Positions 53,123 to 62,039 are shown, counted from the first letter of the stretch. The stretch is 64,000 nt of DNA from Polycladomyces zharkentensis (GCF_016938855.1 NZ_JAFHAP010000008.1:558280-622279), one strand, 5' to 3'. Notes: generated by a model from the letters alone, not told the origin. A program made the numbers and translations.

Positions 53123-53872
53123 TTACCCCCGTTTTTGTACAGGACGGACGATGACTTCATTGACGTTGACATGCTCCGGCTGGGATACCGCGTAAACGAC
53201 GGCGGCGGCGATATCGGCGGCATCCAGGAACACCATATCTTTGCTTCCTTTGAGGAACGTATCCCGCACTTCCTGATCGGTGATGTGCTGAGTCAATTCG
53301 GTTGCCACCGCACCCGGCGAGATGTTGGTCACGCGGATGCCCAACCGGGACAATTCCTTCTCGATCCCTTCAGAAAAAGCACGCACCGCGAATTTGGTCG
53401 CACAGTACACGGCTGCAGAAGGGAAGATCTCGTGTCCGGCCACCGAAGAGACGTTGACGATATGACCGCTTCCTTGCTCCAACATTGTCGGCATCACGGC
53501 ATGGACGCCGAACAGTACCCCTTTGATGTTGACGTCCACCATGCGCTCCCACTCGTCCACATGGTCGTTTTTCAGGTAGGACAACAGCATGACCCCGGCG
53601 TTGTTGACCAGAATATCCACCCGGCCGAACCGTCCTTTCGTTTTTTCCACCAACTGCTCCACGTCGGACCGTTTCGTCACGTCGGTGGGCACGACCAGAG
53701 ATTGCGCAGCCGTTTCCCGCTCGATCGTGGCAGCCAACTTCTCCAGTCGATCCGTCCGGCGGGCAGCCAGTACAACATCGGCCCCCGCACGGGCCAACTC
53801 CAGTGCAGTCGCTTCCCCGATTCCACTGCTGGCTCCGGTGACAATGGCCACTTTCCCCTTCAACTCAGCCAT
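53123..53872 (-). CDS. Short-chain dehydrogenase/reductase
   Basis: A 249-residue classical SDR: cofactor motif VTGASSGIGEATALELA near residue 10, NNAG in VDILVNNAGVMLLS near residue 85, the catalytic serine in VNVSSVAGHEIFPSAAVYCATK with Tyr and Lys of YxxxK near residue 150. The ADVVLAARR stretch favours NADP(H). Substrate unknown. ATG 53872 follows AAGGAGACTCACC; the frame is open to 53908. Single-gene unit between mrfA and pseudokinase 2. Confidence 0.9.
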   Translation of the reverse strand: MAELKGKVAIVTGASSGIGEATALELARAGADVVLAARRTDRLEKLAATIERETAAQSLVVPTDVTKRSDVEQLVEKTKGRFGRVDILVNNAGVMLLSYLKNDHVDEWERMVDVNIKGVLFGVHAVMPTMLEQGSGHIVNVSSVAGHEIFPSAAVYCATKFAVRAFSEGIEKELSRLGIRVTNISPGAVATELTQHITDQEVRDTFLKGSKDMVFLDAADIAAAVVYAVSQPEHVNVNEVIVRPVQKRG

Positions 53873-54010
53873 GGTGAGTCTCCTTCCCGTTGTAAAGTTA
53901 CTGACCAATTTTATTTTATCGAACGCGGCCCGGCTCGTCCAATCGCGAAACGTTTGCTTACAACGAATCCATGCGTTTATACGGGTGAACCTTATCCTCC
54001 CGCTCCTTGA

Positions 54011-56290
54011 TCAGCGAGAAAAGAGACTTCCCGCAGCGGACTGATCCAACATCAATTCCAGCAACTCCAGCGTCTTGCGCTTTCCTTGCACCCCGACTTC
54101 CTCCGCAGGACCGACACAGGAGGGACAACCCGTTTCGCACCGGCAACTTGCCACGTGTTCCCGCGCCAGGTGCAACAATGTCTCGTGCAGATCGTAGAGT
54201 TTGTCGCTCAAGCCAACCCCGCCCGGATATTTGTCATACAGAAAAATGGTCGGTTTTTTGGAATGCACCGCTTTCACCTGTGTCACCACACCCAAATCTT
54301 TCGGATCGCACATCAGATACAGCGGTGCCAGATGAGAGAGCACATGGCTCAATCCGACCAGCCCCGATTGCAGATCGTCCTGTTTCCATGCCTGCAACGC
54401 GGGATGATCCACCGTCAACCAATACGCTGTCGTGTGCATCTCCTCTTCCGGCAGACGAACCGGCCCCGATCCGATATTCTCGTGTGTTCCCATCTTGATC
54501 TTTTTGAAAATGGTCACCAGGACGTTTACCGTCACCTCGCCCACACTGCGGGTACCACCCGTCACTGTCTCCTCGCGGTCCACGTCCAAGACGCGCAACT
54601 GCACGGCCAGATTGGCATCGGTGTAGTAATCGACGTTTACTTGCCGGACATACGCCTTTTTCTCTTCATAGTCCAATTTCTCCACCTGGTACTGGATGCC
54701 CTCGTGCAGGTAGATCGCTTCCTCGTGCAGCAACATCGGCGCGCTGAATCGGTCCACTTCACCGATCACGCGGTGTTTTCCCGTCACGGAGATGTCGATG
54801 ATGACGAAGTTTTCCTGTGCTGCTGAACGCAAGCTGATCTCCGTCGCCGGGAAGGATTGGTCCATCCAGTACCAGCGCCCGCCACTCTCATGGAGGATGC
54901 CCTCTTCCGACAGGAAATTCAAGATCTCCTCTGTTCCGGCGACACCGAACTGTTCCCCGCGTTCAAACGGCAGTTCATACGCGGCGCATTTGATGTGATT
55001 GACGAGGATGATCAGGTTGTCCGGGTGAATCAAGGCATGTTCCGGCGTCTGACGCAAAAAATATTCCGGGTGCTGGATGATGTACTGATCCAACGGGCCG
55101 GATGAGGCGACGAGAAACGTCAACGACTTTCCGTGCCGCCGTCCCGCCCGCCCCGCCTGCTGCCACGTGCTGGCGATCGTCCCCGGATACCCGCACATCA
55201 CACACGCCTCCAGCTGGCCGATGTCGATCCCCAGCTCCAACGCATTGGTGCTGACCACGCCGCGGATTTCGCCTTCCCGCAGCCCCCGCTCGATCTCCCG
55301 CCGTTGATTGGGCAGGTAGCCGCCGCGGTACCCGCGGATGTTTTTCTTCGGCATCGCCTGTTGCAGATAGGTGAGCAACAACTCCACCCGTACGCGTGAA
55401 CGGGCAAACACGATGGTCTGGATGTCGTTTTTGATCAATCGTTCCGCCAGATTGCGCGCCTCCAACAAACTGCTTTTGCGGATGCCAAGCGACGCATTCA
55501 CTACCGGCGGATTGTAAAAGACGAAATGCTTCTCGCCTGACGGTGCCCCGTTATTGTCCACCACCCGGACCGCTGTACCCGTCAGTTTTTCCGCAAACTC
55601 CCGCGGGTTGGCGATGGTGGCCGAAGAACAGAGAAACTGCGGATTCGACCCGTAATGACGGCAAATGCGCCTCAATCGGCGCAACACATTGGCGAAATGG
55701 CTGCCGAACACCCCCCGGTACGCGTGCAACTCGTCAATCACGACATACCGCAGGTTTTCAAACAGCTTCACCCATTTGGTATGGTGCGGCAAAATCGCCT
55801 GATGCAACATGTCCGGGTTGGTCACCACGATATGCCCGGCCTGGCGGATCGTCTGCCGTGCGGTGGGCGGCGTGTCCCCGTCGTATGTATATCCCTTGAT
55901 ATCCCGTCCCAACCGTTCGATCCACCGGTTCAACTCCGTCATCTGATCGTAGGCCAGCGCTTTGGTCGGAAATATGTACAGCGCTCGCGCGGACGGGTCT
56001 TCCAGTATCGTGTGCAGCACCGGCAGGTTGTAGCACAAAGTTTTCCCCGACGCCGTCGGAGTCACCGTCACGATGTGCTCCCCACTGAGCGCCGCCTCCA
56101 CCGCGGTGGCCTGGTGCGTGTACAGTTGCGTGATCCCCCGCCCCTGCAACAAGCGGATCAGATCCGGATGAAGCTTGTCCGGAAATGGTGCATAACGGGC
56201 TTCCCGCGCCGGGATCACCTCCCAATGGGTGACGCAGGCTTGCCACTCCTTCTCCCTGCGCATGCGGTCGATCAGCATCTCAATGTTCAC
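54011..56290 (-). CDS. mrfA: DEAD/DEAH-box helicase MrfA (YprA) with DUF1998
   Basis: A 759-residue superfamily 2 helicase: Q-type start, Walker A TPTASGKTLCYNLPVL near residue 80, DELHAY box II near residue 188, the second RecA-fold with YRGGYLPNQRREIE and QAGRAGRRHGKSLTFLV, and a C-terminal DUF1998 zinc region CRCETGCPSCVGP near residue 727. In B. subtilis YprA/MrfA with MrfB removes mitomycin-type lesions. The start is GTG 56290 behind GAGGAGGCGAAGCGC. It is not adjacent to mrfB here, unlike in B. subtilis. Confidence 0.9.
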   Translation of the reverse strand: MNIEMLIDRMRREKEWQACVTHWEVIPAREARYAPFPDKLHPDLIRLLQGRGITQLYTHQATAVEAALSGEHIVTVTPTASGKTLCYNLPVLHTILEDPSARALYIFPTKALAYDQMTELNRWIERLGRDIKGYTYDGDTPPTARQTIRQAGHIVVTNPDMLHQAILPHHTKWVKLFENLRYVVIDELHAYRGVFGSHFANVLRRLRRICRHYGSNPQFLCSSATIANPREFAEKLTGTAVRVVDNNGAPSGEKHFVFYNPPVVNASLGIRKSSLLEARNLAERLIKNDIQTIVFARSRVRVELLLTYLQQAMPKKNIRGYRGGYLPNQRREIERGLREGEIRGVVSTNALELGIDIGQLEACVMCGYPGTIASTWQQAGRAGRRHGKSLTFLVASSGPLDQYIIQHPEYFLRQTPEHALIHPDNLIILVNHIKCAAYELPFERGEQFGVAGTEEILNFLSEEGILHESGGRWYWMDQSFPATEISLRSAAQENFVIIDISVTGKHRVIGEVDRFSAPMLLHEEAIYLHEGIQYQVEKLDYEEKKAYVRQVNVDYYTDANLAVQLRVLDVDREETVTGGTRSVGEVTVNVLVTIFKKIKMGTHENIGSGPVRLPEEEMHTTAYWLTVDHPALQAWKQDDLQSGLVGLSHVLSHLAPLYLMCDPKDLGVVTQVKAVHSKKPTIFLYDKYPGGVGLSDKLYDLHETLLHLAREHVASCRCETGCPSCVGPAEEVGVQGKRKTLELLELMLDQSAAGSLFSR

Positions 56291-56413
56291 GCGCTTCGCC
56301 TCCTCTCTCCCATTAGTGTAGCGGAAAACGGGAGGAAGCGGACCAGCCTTCCAATCATTTCATGTCCATTTCTTATTTGGATGAAAAATCCTTGAAGGGC
56401 TCGAAAAACTTCT

Positions 56414-57280
56414 CTAGCGCTCTCTTTCATATTCCGGTTCGATGTGGATCAAAACATGCGCTTGGGGAAACGCTTTTCGGATTTCTCCCTCGATCCGGTC
56501 ACACAGGTCGTGGGCATCCGCCACCGGCATATGAGACGACACAACCAGGTGCAGATCAATATGTTCTTCCGGACCGGACCTGCGGGTCCGAAGCGCATGA
56601 TACTCCAGATATTCATCGGAAAAGGATTGCAGAATCTCACGGATGCGTTCCTCTTCTTCCGGTTCCAGCCGGACATCCAACAGGGGCAAAAATGATTCTT
56701 TCCCCAGCTGAACCGCTTCCCTCATGATAAACAGTGCGATCGCGATCCCGATCAGGGGATCCAGTATATACAAGTCGGTCAGGCTCACCGCGAGCAGACC
56801 GACTGCGACACCCACGGATGAGTAGACGTCCGTCAAAAGATGCAGCGCATTGGACCGCATGGCAACCGATTTGCTCTCCTCACCCACCCGCTTGACGATA
56901 CGACCCACGATCCAATTGATCATGGCTCCGGTCAACATCACGGCGACCCCGACGATGGGCAGGTGAATCGGTTCGGGGGACAGCAATTTTCCTCCGGATT
57001 CCAAGATAACCCAAATCCCCGCGACTACGATCAGCAGGGTTTCGATGGTCCCGGAGATATTTTCAAATTTGCCGTGCCCGAATGGATGATCCCGATCCGG
57101 CGGCTTATTGGACATACGAACAGAAACATAGGCGATGAGAGAAGCGATGAGATCGAGAGAAGAGTGTATCGCCTCGGATAATATGGCGACCGATCCGGTG
57201 ATGATGCCGGTCACGACTTTCAGCAAAACGATGGCTGTGTTACTGATGATGGAAAGTCCTGCCGCAAGATGGGGTTTCAT
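56414..57280 (-). CDS. Cation diffusion facilitator (CDF) metal transporter
   Basis: A 288-residue CDF exporter with six membrane segments and a cytoplasmic C-terminal domain. Metal-site motifs are SEAIHSSLDLIASLIAY (helix 2), DHPFGHGKFEN after it and LHLLTDVYSSVGV in helix 5 (HxxxD form), with the C-terminal HIDLHLVVSSHMPVADAHDL. This pattern suits Mn, Zn or Fe export; MntR in the window makes Mn an option but no direct link is seen. ATG 57280 follows GGAGGGAAAAAC; the frame is open to 57415. A terminator hairpin lies in its leader. Confidence 0.88.
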   Translation of the reverse strand: MKPHLAAGLSIISNTAIVLLKVVTGIITGSVAILSEAIHSSLDLIASLIAYVSVRMSNKPPDRDHPFGHGKFENISGTIETLLIVVAGIWVILESGGKLLSPEPIHLPIVGVAVMLTGAMINWIVGRIVKRVGEESKSVAMRSNALHLLTDVYSSVGVAVGLLAVSLTDLYILDPLIGIAIALFIMREAVQLGKESFLPLLDVRLEPEEEERIREILQSFSDEYLEYHALRTRRSGPEEHIDLHLVVSSHMPVADAHDLCDRIEGEIRKAFPQAHVLIHIEPEYERER

Positions 57281-57355
57281 GTTTTTCCCTCCATTCATGG
57301 CGTTTGTGAAAAAATTGGTCCGTATACAGGAAAGTTGCTGGCGGGAAACAAACAA

Positions 57356-57392
57356 AAAAACCGGTAACGCGCTTGGCGTTACCGGTTTTTTT
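57356..57392. terminator. Bidirectional terminator in the CDF leader
   Basis: AAAAACCGGTAACGC-GCTTG-GCGTTACCGGTTTTT has a perfect stem with A/T runs on both sides, so it can work in either direction. It lies about 76 bases ahead of the CDF start. It may insulate the gene or act as an attenuator. Confidence 0.8.
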
Positions 57393-57670
57393 CGATTTTC
57401 GCATCCCATAACCAAACCTGATCATCATGTGGACCCCTTGCGGTTTGCTCCACACGGTTAAGGTACCAGAGGCACTCCCTTGTGGCCGGTGGGCTTCTCG
57501 CTCGCTCATTCACCACGAGAAGTCAATTTCATTATAAAGCATTTGGACGAAATGGAACAGGTCATGCGCTCAAACATCAAATGGAACTGTACACCGCCTT
57601 CGTATCGTATCCCCATAATTCATGTGGCCCAAAAGGGAGAAAGTTACCATGGGAACCAACACTTCCTTAA
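57393..57670. other. Spacer between the CDF gene and the quorum-sensing cassette
   Basis: No gene. It contains dispersed repeat copy D (57445-57535). The remainder shows no recognised riboswitch, promoter or frame. Confidence 0.5.
57445..57535 (+). repeat. Dispersed repeat, copy D (short, diverged)
   Basis: TTGCTCCACACGGTTAAGG-TACCAGAGGCACTCCCTT, then GGGCTTCTCGCTCG and ACCACGAG match the first half of copies A and B with more differences. It lies upstream of the CDF leader terminator. Confidence 0.5.
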
Positions 57671-57697
57671 AAATCAAAAAAGGAGGTTGCCCTCCTG
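57671..57697 (-). terminator. Terminator of the regulator-propeptide operon
   Basis: On the minus strand AGGAGG-GCAA-CCTCCT is followed by TTTTTTGATTT, eight bases past the propeptide stop codon. Confidence 0.9.
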
Positions 57698-57704
57698 TAA
57701 GAAA

Positions 57705-57827
57705 TCAGCCGTGGCTAGGTTCACCAAAAATGGAGACGTTTGTTGTATAAAAAGTGGGTTGTTCCGGAAGTCCATACGCTAAGACAGCTAGAAATGCTAA
57801 AACAAAGATAATTTTACAAAATCTCAT
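57705..57827 (-). CDS. RRNPP-type signalling propeptide
   Basis: A 40-codon gene: basic N-terminus MRFCK, a hydrophobic stretch IIFVLAFLAVLAYG suited to Sec export, then a polar tail LPEQPTFYTTNVSIFGEPSHG from which a short pheromone would be cut. ATG 57827 has AAGGAGG nine bases ahead, inside the end of the regulator gene, and the two frames overlap by 14 bases. A terminator follows at once. Size, architecture and position match Phr, PapR and NprX propeptides, which are exported, processed and re-imported by Opp to bind their cognate regulator. The mature peptide cannot be fixed but probably lies in the last 5-10 residues. Confidence 0.8.
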   Translation of the reverse strand: MRFCKIIFVLAFLAVLAYGLPEQPTFYTTNVSIFGEPSHG

Positions 57828-59139
57828 CACTTTCTTCCTCCTTGCTTTCCTCTGAAATGGTGGCAGCTACTTCATACATATTTTCCAAAACGGAGAGGAA
57901 TTCCTCTCTGCTGTCACCTTTTTTTAGTTTGGCAAGGCGGAACAGGGCTTTGTATTCCAGATTTTTATTTCGAATCTTTCGAGATAATTCCAGAGCTTTT
58001 TTGTAAAAATCAGTTGATCCAAGTATATTTCCGCGACACTGATCGAGATCACCCATCATTAAGTAAGCATAGGTCAAGGGGATCGCATTATTTGTATCTT
58101 TCCCCAATTGGATCGCCCTGTTTAAACTTTCCTCTGCTTCCTTTTCTTTTTGAAGGCGTGTATACAAAATTCCCAATTTTGTATATGCACTGATAAGTAC
58201 TCGATGCAGCTCGATTGTTTCTCCTATTTCCACGGCAGTCAGTAAACAGGTTTCTGCCTTGTTCCAATCCTGTATGGAAAGGTATACACTGCCTAAAGCT
58301 GTCCACAGCTCAAACAGACGATCCCTTTTATCAGTGAGGCGTGCTTTTTCAATCCCTTCCTTGGCGCATTGGATCGCCTCCCGAAACATTTTAGATTTTC
58401 TGAACACATTGGTTCGAATGTCATACAGATTCAAAGCAGTATCTATGTCCATTTTTTCGATATGATGCCACAACTCCTGAACAATCTTCATCGTTTCCCC
58501 AATCCGCCCCAGTTTTTCAAGATAAGCGGCTTTGTTACATGCAAACTTGTATTTGATCCAAGAATCCCCGTCTACGGTTTCCAATGCGTTTTCCGTGTAT
58601 TGTATGGCTTGCTCCAAATCATTCTGGTAAAAGCTGCAAATCCCCAACTCGTTGAAACTGAGCGCTTCAATATTGTTCACCTTATTGAAAGATGAGAGTC
58701 CCGCCAGACGAATGGCATTATAGAAAGATCGTTCCGCACGTTTCAAATCTTTCAGGTTGAAATAGCATCGCCCCATCAGATAGTGGCGGTAGGCCGCCAA
58801 CTTGTGCTGGTCGTCGATGGGAAGATCATGAAGCTGATTCAACAACTTCTGGTTATCGATGATATTGAGTTTGGACTCAACCGCCATCAGCTGATTGAGC
58901 AATTCCTCCAGTTTTTCGTTTTCCTCTTCCAATATCTCTGGAATCTGATCCAGAGTGATGCCAAGCTTGTCCAGCAGATACATCACTTTCTCCGAGCCGA
59001 CATGGGGAACGCCCCGCTCTATGTTGCTGACAGTGGCTGAGGAGATCTTTTGATCCGCCAAATCCTCCAAGCGAAGTCCCCTGCTTTTGCGAACTTTCCG
59101 AATCACTTCACCGATCTTAATCAGATCGAGATCCGCCAT
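57814..59139 (-). CDS. RRNPP-family HTH-TPR quorum-sensing regulator
   Basis: A 441-residue regulator with an N-terminal XRE-type HTH (about residues 8-65; RKVRKSRGLRLEDLADQKIS and ATVSNIERGVPHVG) and about seven TPR-like helical pairs from residue 100 to 420 (HYLMGRCYFNLKDLKRAERS, GSVYLSIQDWNKAETCLLTA, MGDLDQCRGNILGSTDFYKK). This is the plan of NprR, PlcR and AimR-like regulators that bind a re-imported peptide. Start ATG 59139 follows ATAGGAGGGGG. The gene ends inside the propeptide gene. Two TACGAnTTTTAA direct repeats (59186-59196 and 59208-59219) upstream may be binding sites. Confidence 0.88.
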   Translation of the reverse strand: MADLDLIKIGEVIRKVRKSRGLRLEDLADQKISSATVSNIERGVPHVGSEKVMYLLDKLGITLDQIPEILEEENEKLEELLNQLMAVESKLNIIDNQKLLNQLHDLPIDDQHKLAAYRHYLMGRCYFNLKDLKRAERSFYNAIRLAGLSSFNKVNNIEALSFNELGICSFYQNDLEQAIQYTENALETVDGDSWIKYKFACNKAAYLEKLGRIGETMKIVQELWHHIEKMDIDTALNLYDIRTNVFRKSKMFREAIQCAKEGIEKARLTDKRDRLFELWTALGSVYLSIQDWNKAETCLLTAVEIGETIELHRVLISAYTKLGILYTRLQKEKEAEESLNRAIQLGKDTNNAIPLTYAYLMMGDLDQCRGNILGSTDFYKKALELSRKIRNKNLEYKALFRLAKLKKGDSREEFLSVLENMYEVAATISEESKEEESDEIL

Positions 59140-59368
59140 GCCTCTGTATCCCCCTCCTATAAAATACTGATCATAAATATCATACTACGATTTTAAGAAT
59201 CTGGAAATACGAATTTTAACCTATTTTTTTAATTTCCATTTTGAAAGGGCATTATCGTGTGTAGTCCTTGGTGTGATGAGATCAAATTTCAATTACACGT
59301 CCATCGATTCCTAAAAAGACCGTTTGAGCCTATCAGGCTTCCGGATCGACCGTAAAATGTGCCACGTT
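59140..59368. other. Spacer right of the quorum-sensing regulator
   Basis: AT-rich to 59240, containing the regulator's promoter region and the direct repeats TACGATTTTAA and TACGAATTTTAA spaced 22 bases apart. No gene or repeat copy is recognised. Confidence 0.45.
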
Positions 59369-59392
59369 AAAAAAAGAAACCGTTGACACGGT
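59369..59392 (-). terminator. Terminator downstream of the hydrolase pseudogene
   Basis: On the minus strand ACCGT-GTCA-ACGGT is followed by TTCTTTTTTT. It lies 166 bases past the hydrolase stop. Confidence 0.75.
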
Positions 59393-59557
59393 CAGTTGAA
59401 TGGATCAAATGAAACATACCGGTCGAATCCCATATACTTTCGGGTTTGTGATCTGTTGAAGGTCCACTCTCTACTCGACATTGATAGACTGTGAATCTCC
59501 ACTGCGTCTGGTTATCTTGGGGCTTTTCGACAAAATCGTTTTCACGAATGAGCATGG

Positions 59558-60309
59558 TTAAACCGGAAAATGCTTGAAAAACCAATCTGTCGCCAGCTTC
59601 TCCACGATCGACCAATGCTCCATCAAACCATGCTTCGCCCCGTCAATGATCTCCAACTTGGAGTCAGGGGACAACCACTTCATGCCCCGTTTCGTCAACT
59701 CGCACAAAGCCCTTTCCTCTTCATCGGCATTACCGTGAATGATCAATACCGGGCAGTGTACATTTTTCGCAATTTCTCCTGGTTGATCAACTCAAAATCC
59801 AAGAGCATTTGCCGGTCAACCATGACGCTTCTGTTTCCCCTCCGTACGGTGATATGGCCTTTTTCTCTTAACTCTTGCATTTGCTCTTTTGTAAAATATT
59901 CATCCCAATCATATTTCATCGGGCCTGTTAAGGCGCCTGTCAACACCATCGTCGAAATCTGAGGTGTGTAACATTGTAAGCAAACGGTACTCCCCAAACT
60001 ATTTCCATAGAGGGCAATCCTGGCATATCCCATGGATGTTACAAATGAAATGGCGGAACGCAGATCATCCACCCATTTGGCCAGTGTCAGTCGATCATCG
60101 TCACTTTCACCGCAACCGCTGAAATCAAAAACCAGGACACTATACCCTGACCGCTGAAAGGAATTTGCGAGTTGATCAAACCTGCCTCGGGACGATTTAT
60201 CCGAAGTAAAGCCATGACACATGATTATGATGGATTTGGCAGAAGATGAATAAAGATTTCCTGCCAGCGTGAGATTTCGGGAATTATGAAAGGTGACCCT
60301 TTTCATCAT
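59558..60309 (-). pseudogene. Alpha/beta hydrolase with a frameshift
   Basis: An alpha/beta hydrolase in two frames. The first part (60309-59743) holds the oxyanion region IIIMCHGFTSDKSSRGRF and the nucleophile elbow LYGNSLGSTV near residue 102, and derails at EKLRKM; the second frame continues HGNADEEERAL (catalytic Asp region) and IDGAKHGLMEHW (catalytic His). The break is at an A-run (five T on the plus strand at 59763-59767): one extra A would give KNVHCPVLIIHGN and restore a normal protein of about 250 residues. It may be a true frameshift or a homopolymer reading error. Confidence 0.8.
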
Positions 60310-60454
60310 ACCATTCCTTATCTATCGACTTTGGAATTCAACACACCCAATACAACTTTTCAAGCAGCTCTGTGAATGAACATAAACGGAAATCAGCTTA
60401 TCCCACTCGTGATCCCTGAGGACAATCTTTGGTTTCAAAACACTTAAAACTATT
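60310..60454. other. Upstream region of the hydrolase
   Basis: No gene. The ribosome site AAGGA lies just before the hydrolase start; no promoter boxes can be set with confidence. Repeat copy E begins at 60455. Confidence 0.4.
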
Positions 60455-60599
60455 ATACGAGCGAAAACTCGATCCGAAAATCACCCAGGCCTGGACGAAG
60501 CCATCGTGGATGTGGTTGCCACGCCAGATGAAGCGAGAAGCCTACGGCGACCAAAGGGAGTGCCTTTGGTACTTCAGCTGTGTGGGGCCAGTCACGAAC
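60455..60599 (-). repeat. Dispersed repeat, copy E (short form)
   Basis: Inverted relative to A and B. It runs from ATACGAGCGAAAACTCG through AAAATCACCCAGGCCTGG, ATCGTGGATGTGGTTGCC, GATGAAGCGAGAAGCC, GACCAAAGGGAGTGCC to TCAGCTGTGTGGGGCCAG and GTCACGAAC. It keeps the TTTTCGCTC part but lacks the long hairpin half. Confidence 0.7.
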
Positions 60600-60610
60600 A
60601 GTTACATCAT

Positions 60611-60631
60611 AAAAAGCCGGTAGACACCGGC
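60611..60631 (-). terminator. Terminator of the aldehyde dehydrogenase-permease operon
   Basis: On the minus strand GCCGGT-GTCT-ACCGGC is followed by TTTTTATG, nine bases past the permease stop. Confidence 0.88.
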
Positions 60632-60639
60632 CGCAGCAT

Positions 60640-62025
60640 TCATCTGGAAAATCTGCCTTGAAGGTTGTTCGCCTTGGTCATACCGGACAGCCTTCTTTCC
60701 TGTACGGAAAATTTCATTAACGCCCCATATACCAATGCGGTGATGATGAAAGTCAGTATGGTGGCACCTGTTGGCAGTGTGTGAATATAAGAGAAACAGT
60801 AGGCAAAAACCGCCCCCGCCACATACGCTGCATATGCCCTTGGATTCACACCCCTGAAATACCAGTACGTTTTGTTTTGCCCCGTGACGATCTCCTCCCC
60901 GTCATAGTGCATTCGTTTGAAAAGATAGTAATCAACCAAAACGATGGCAACGACGGGGATGAAGAGCGTTCCGATCATCAGCAGGAAGTTTTGGAAATGT
61001 TCCAACAACCAACTTTTCAAGAGCGCCCCGACAATACTGATGATCCCCATCACCAATGCAGGCACCCAGAAACGGTGCCGGGGGAAAATGGCCAAATAAG
61101 ACATGGTTGCACTGTAGAGTGCCATCACGTTCGTCGACAATACGGACAGGAAAATCACAATGGCCGCGACAAAACCCAGAACCGGATGACTCCGGCCGAT
61201 CAAGTCTACGGGATCATAGGTTTGGGTCATGTTTTCCATGAGAGAAAAACCGGATACCGTTGCCCCCAACCCCATGGCGATCAAAGTGGCAAGATTGTAT
61301 CCCAGATAGGTTCCCATCATTCCCGTTTTTTCGGAAACGCAATTCCGGTTGTAATCACAAACGGTCGGCATCCAGGAAAAAGCCGTCGCCACCACGATAT
61401 CAAATGCCACCATTGCTGTCATGTTCGAATTTTTTTCGGCCGCCATATGAATCAGCTTTCCAAAATCAAAGGCGGTGAACAGATAACCGAAGACGATCAC
61501 GGACAATAGGATCATCAAGGTTGCCACCACCTTTTCCGTCGATTCGATTCCCCGATGACCATAAATCGTGATCGCCACCACAGCGATCTCCGTCACCACG
61601 GTAAACAGGTTGATGTTGCTGTACCCCGTCAAGTAGGTCACCGCATGATCCAAGCTTAATCCTGCCATATACGCCTGAATCCATGTCCACCCGATCAGGA
61701 TGATGGCATTGACGGCGGATGGCAACACCGCTCCCCTGTCGCCGAAAGCACCTTTGGTTACGATCATGGTGGGAAGACCGGTTCTCGTGCCGATGTTGCC
61801 CATGAGAATCAGTGGAACGGCGCCAATCAGGGAGCCCAAAAGGATCACCATGATCGCGGTTGGATAATCCAGAGCAGGAACCAAAAGCATGCCGGTATAG
61901 ACCGTCGTTACCACGACATTGGCCCCGATCCACAAGGAAAACGTGGCAAAGAACCCCATGCTTCTCCCATCCATCGAAACCGGTTGAACACTGTCCCGGC
62001 CAAAATTTTTGGTGAAATCGGACAT
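60640..62025 (-). CDS. NCS1-family cytosine/purine-type permease
   Basis: A 461-residue transporter with about 12 membrane segments, of the same superfamily as 46199-47533 but clearly different in sequence. Features include SLWIGANVVVTTVYTGMLLV in helix 1, GTRTGLPTMIVTKGAFGDRG and the TAFSWMPTVCDYNRNCVSEK segment. ATG 62025 follows AGGAGGGAATCC; the frame is open far upstream inside the dehydrogenase gene. It lies 14 bases after the aldehyde dehydrogenase gene, so the imported compound probably yields an aldehyde that the enzyme oxidises. Confidence 0.88.
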   Translation of the reverse strand: MSDFTKNFGRDSVQPVSMDGRSMGFFATFSLWIGANVVVTTVYTGMLLVPALDYPTAIMVILLGSLIGAVPLILMGNIGTRTGLPTMIVTKGAFGDRGAVLPSAVNAIILIGWTWIQAYMAGLSLDHAVTYLTGYSNINLFTVVTEIAVVAITIYGHRGIESTEKVVATLMILLSVIVFGYLFTAFDFGKLIHMAAEKNSNMTAMVAFDIVVATAFSWMPTVCDYNRNCVSEKTGMMGTYLGYNLATLIAMGLGATVSGFSLMENMTQTYDPVDLIGRSHPVLGFVAAIVIFLSVLSTNVMALYSATMSYLAIFPRHRFWVPALVMGIISIVGALLKSWLLEHFQNFLLMIGTLFIPVVAIVLVDYYLFKRMHYDGEEIVTGQNKTYWYFRGVNPRAYAAYVAGAVFAYCFSYIHTLPTGATILTFIITALVYGALMKFSVQERRLSGMTKANNLQGRFSR

Positions 62026-62039
62026 GGATTCCCTCCTGT

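Noticed and set aside
57393-57670. Riboswitch upstream of the CDF transporter
   Set aside because: I looked for NiCo- or Mn-type conserved cores and saw none; the stretch is largely a repeat copy.
59367-59555. Short leftward frame after the hydrolase pseudogene (MLIRENDFVEKPQDNQ...)
   Set aside because: Reads somewhat protein-like, but has no ribosome site and its last codons lie in the terminator at 59369-59392.
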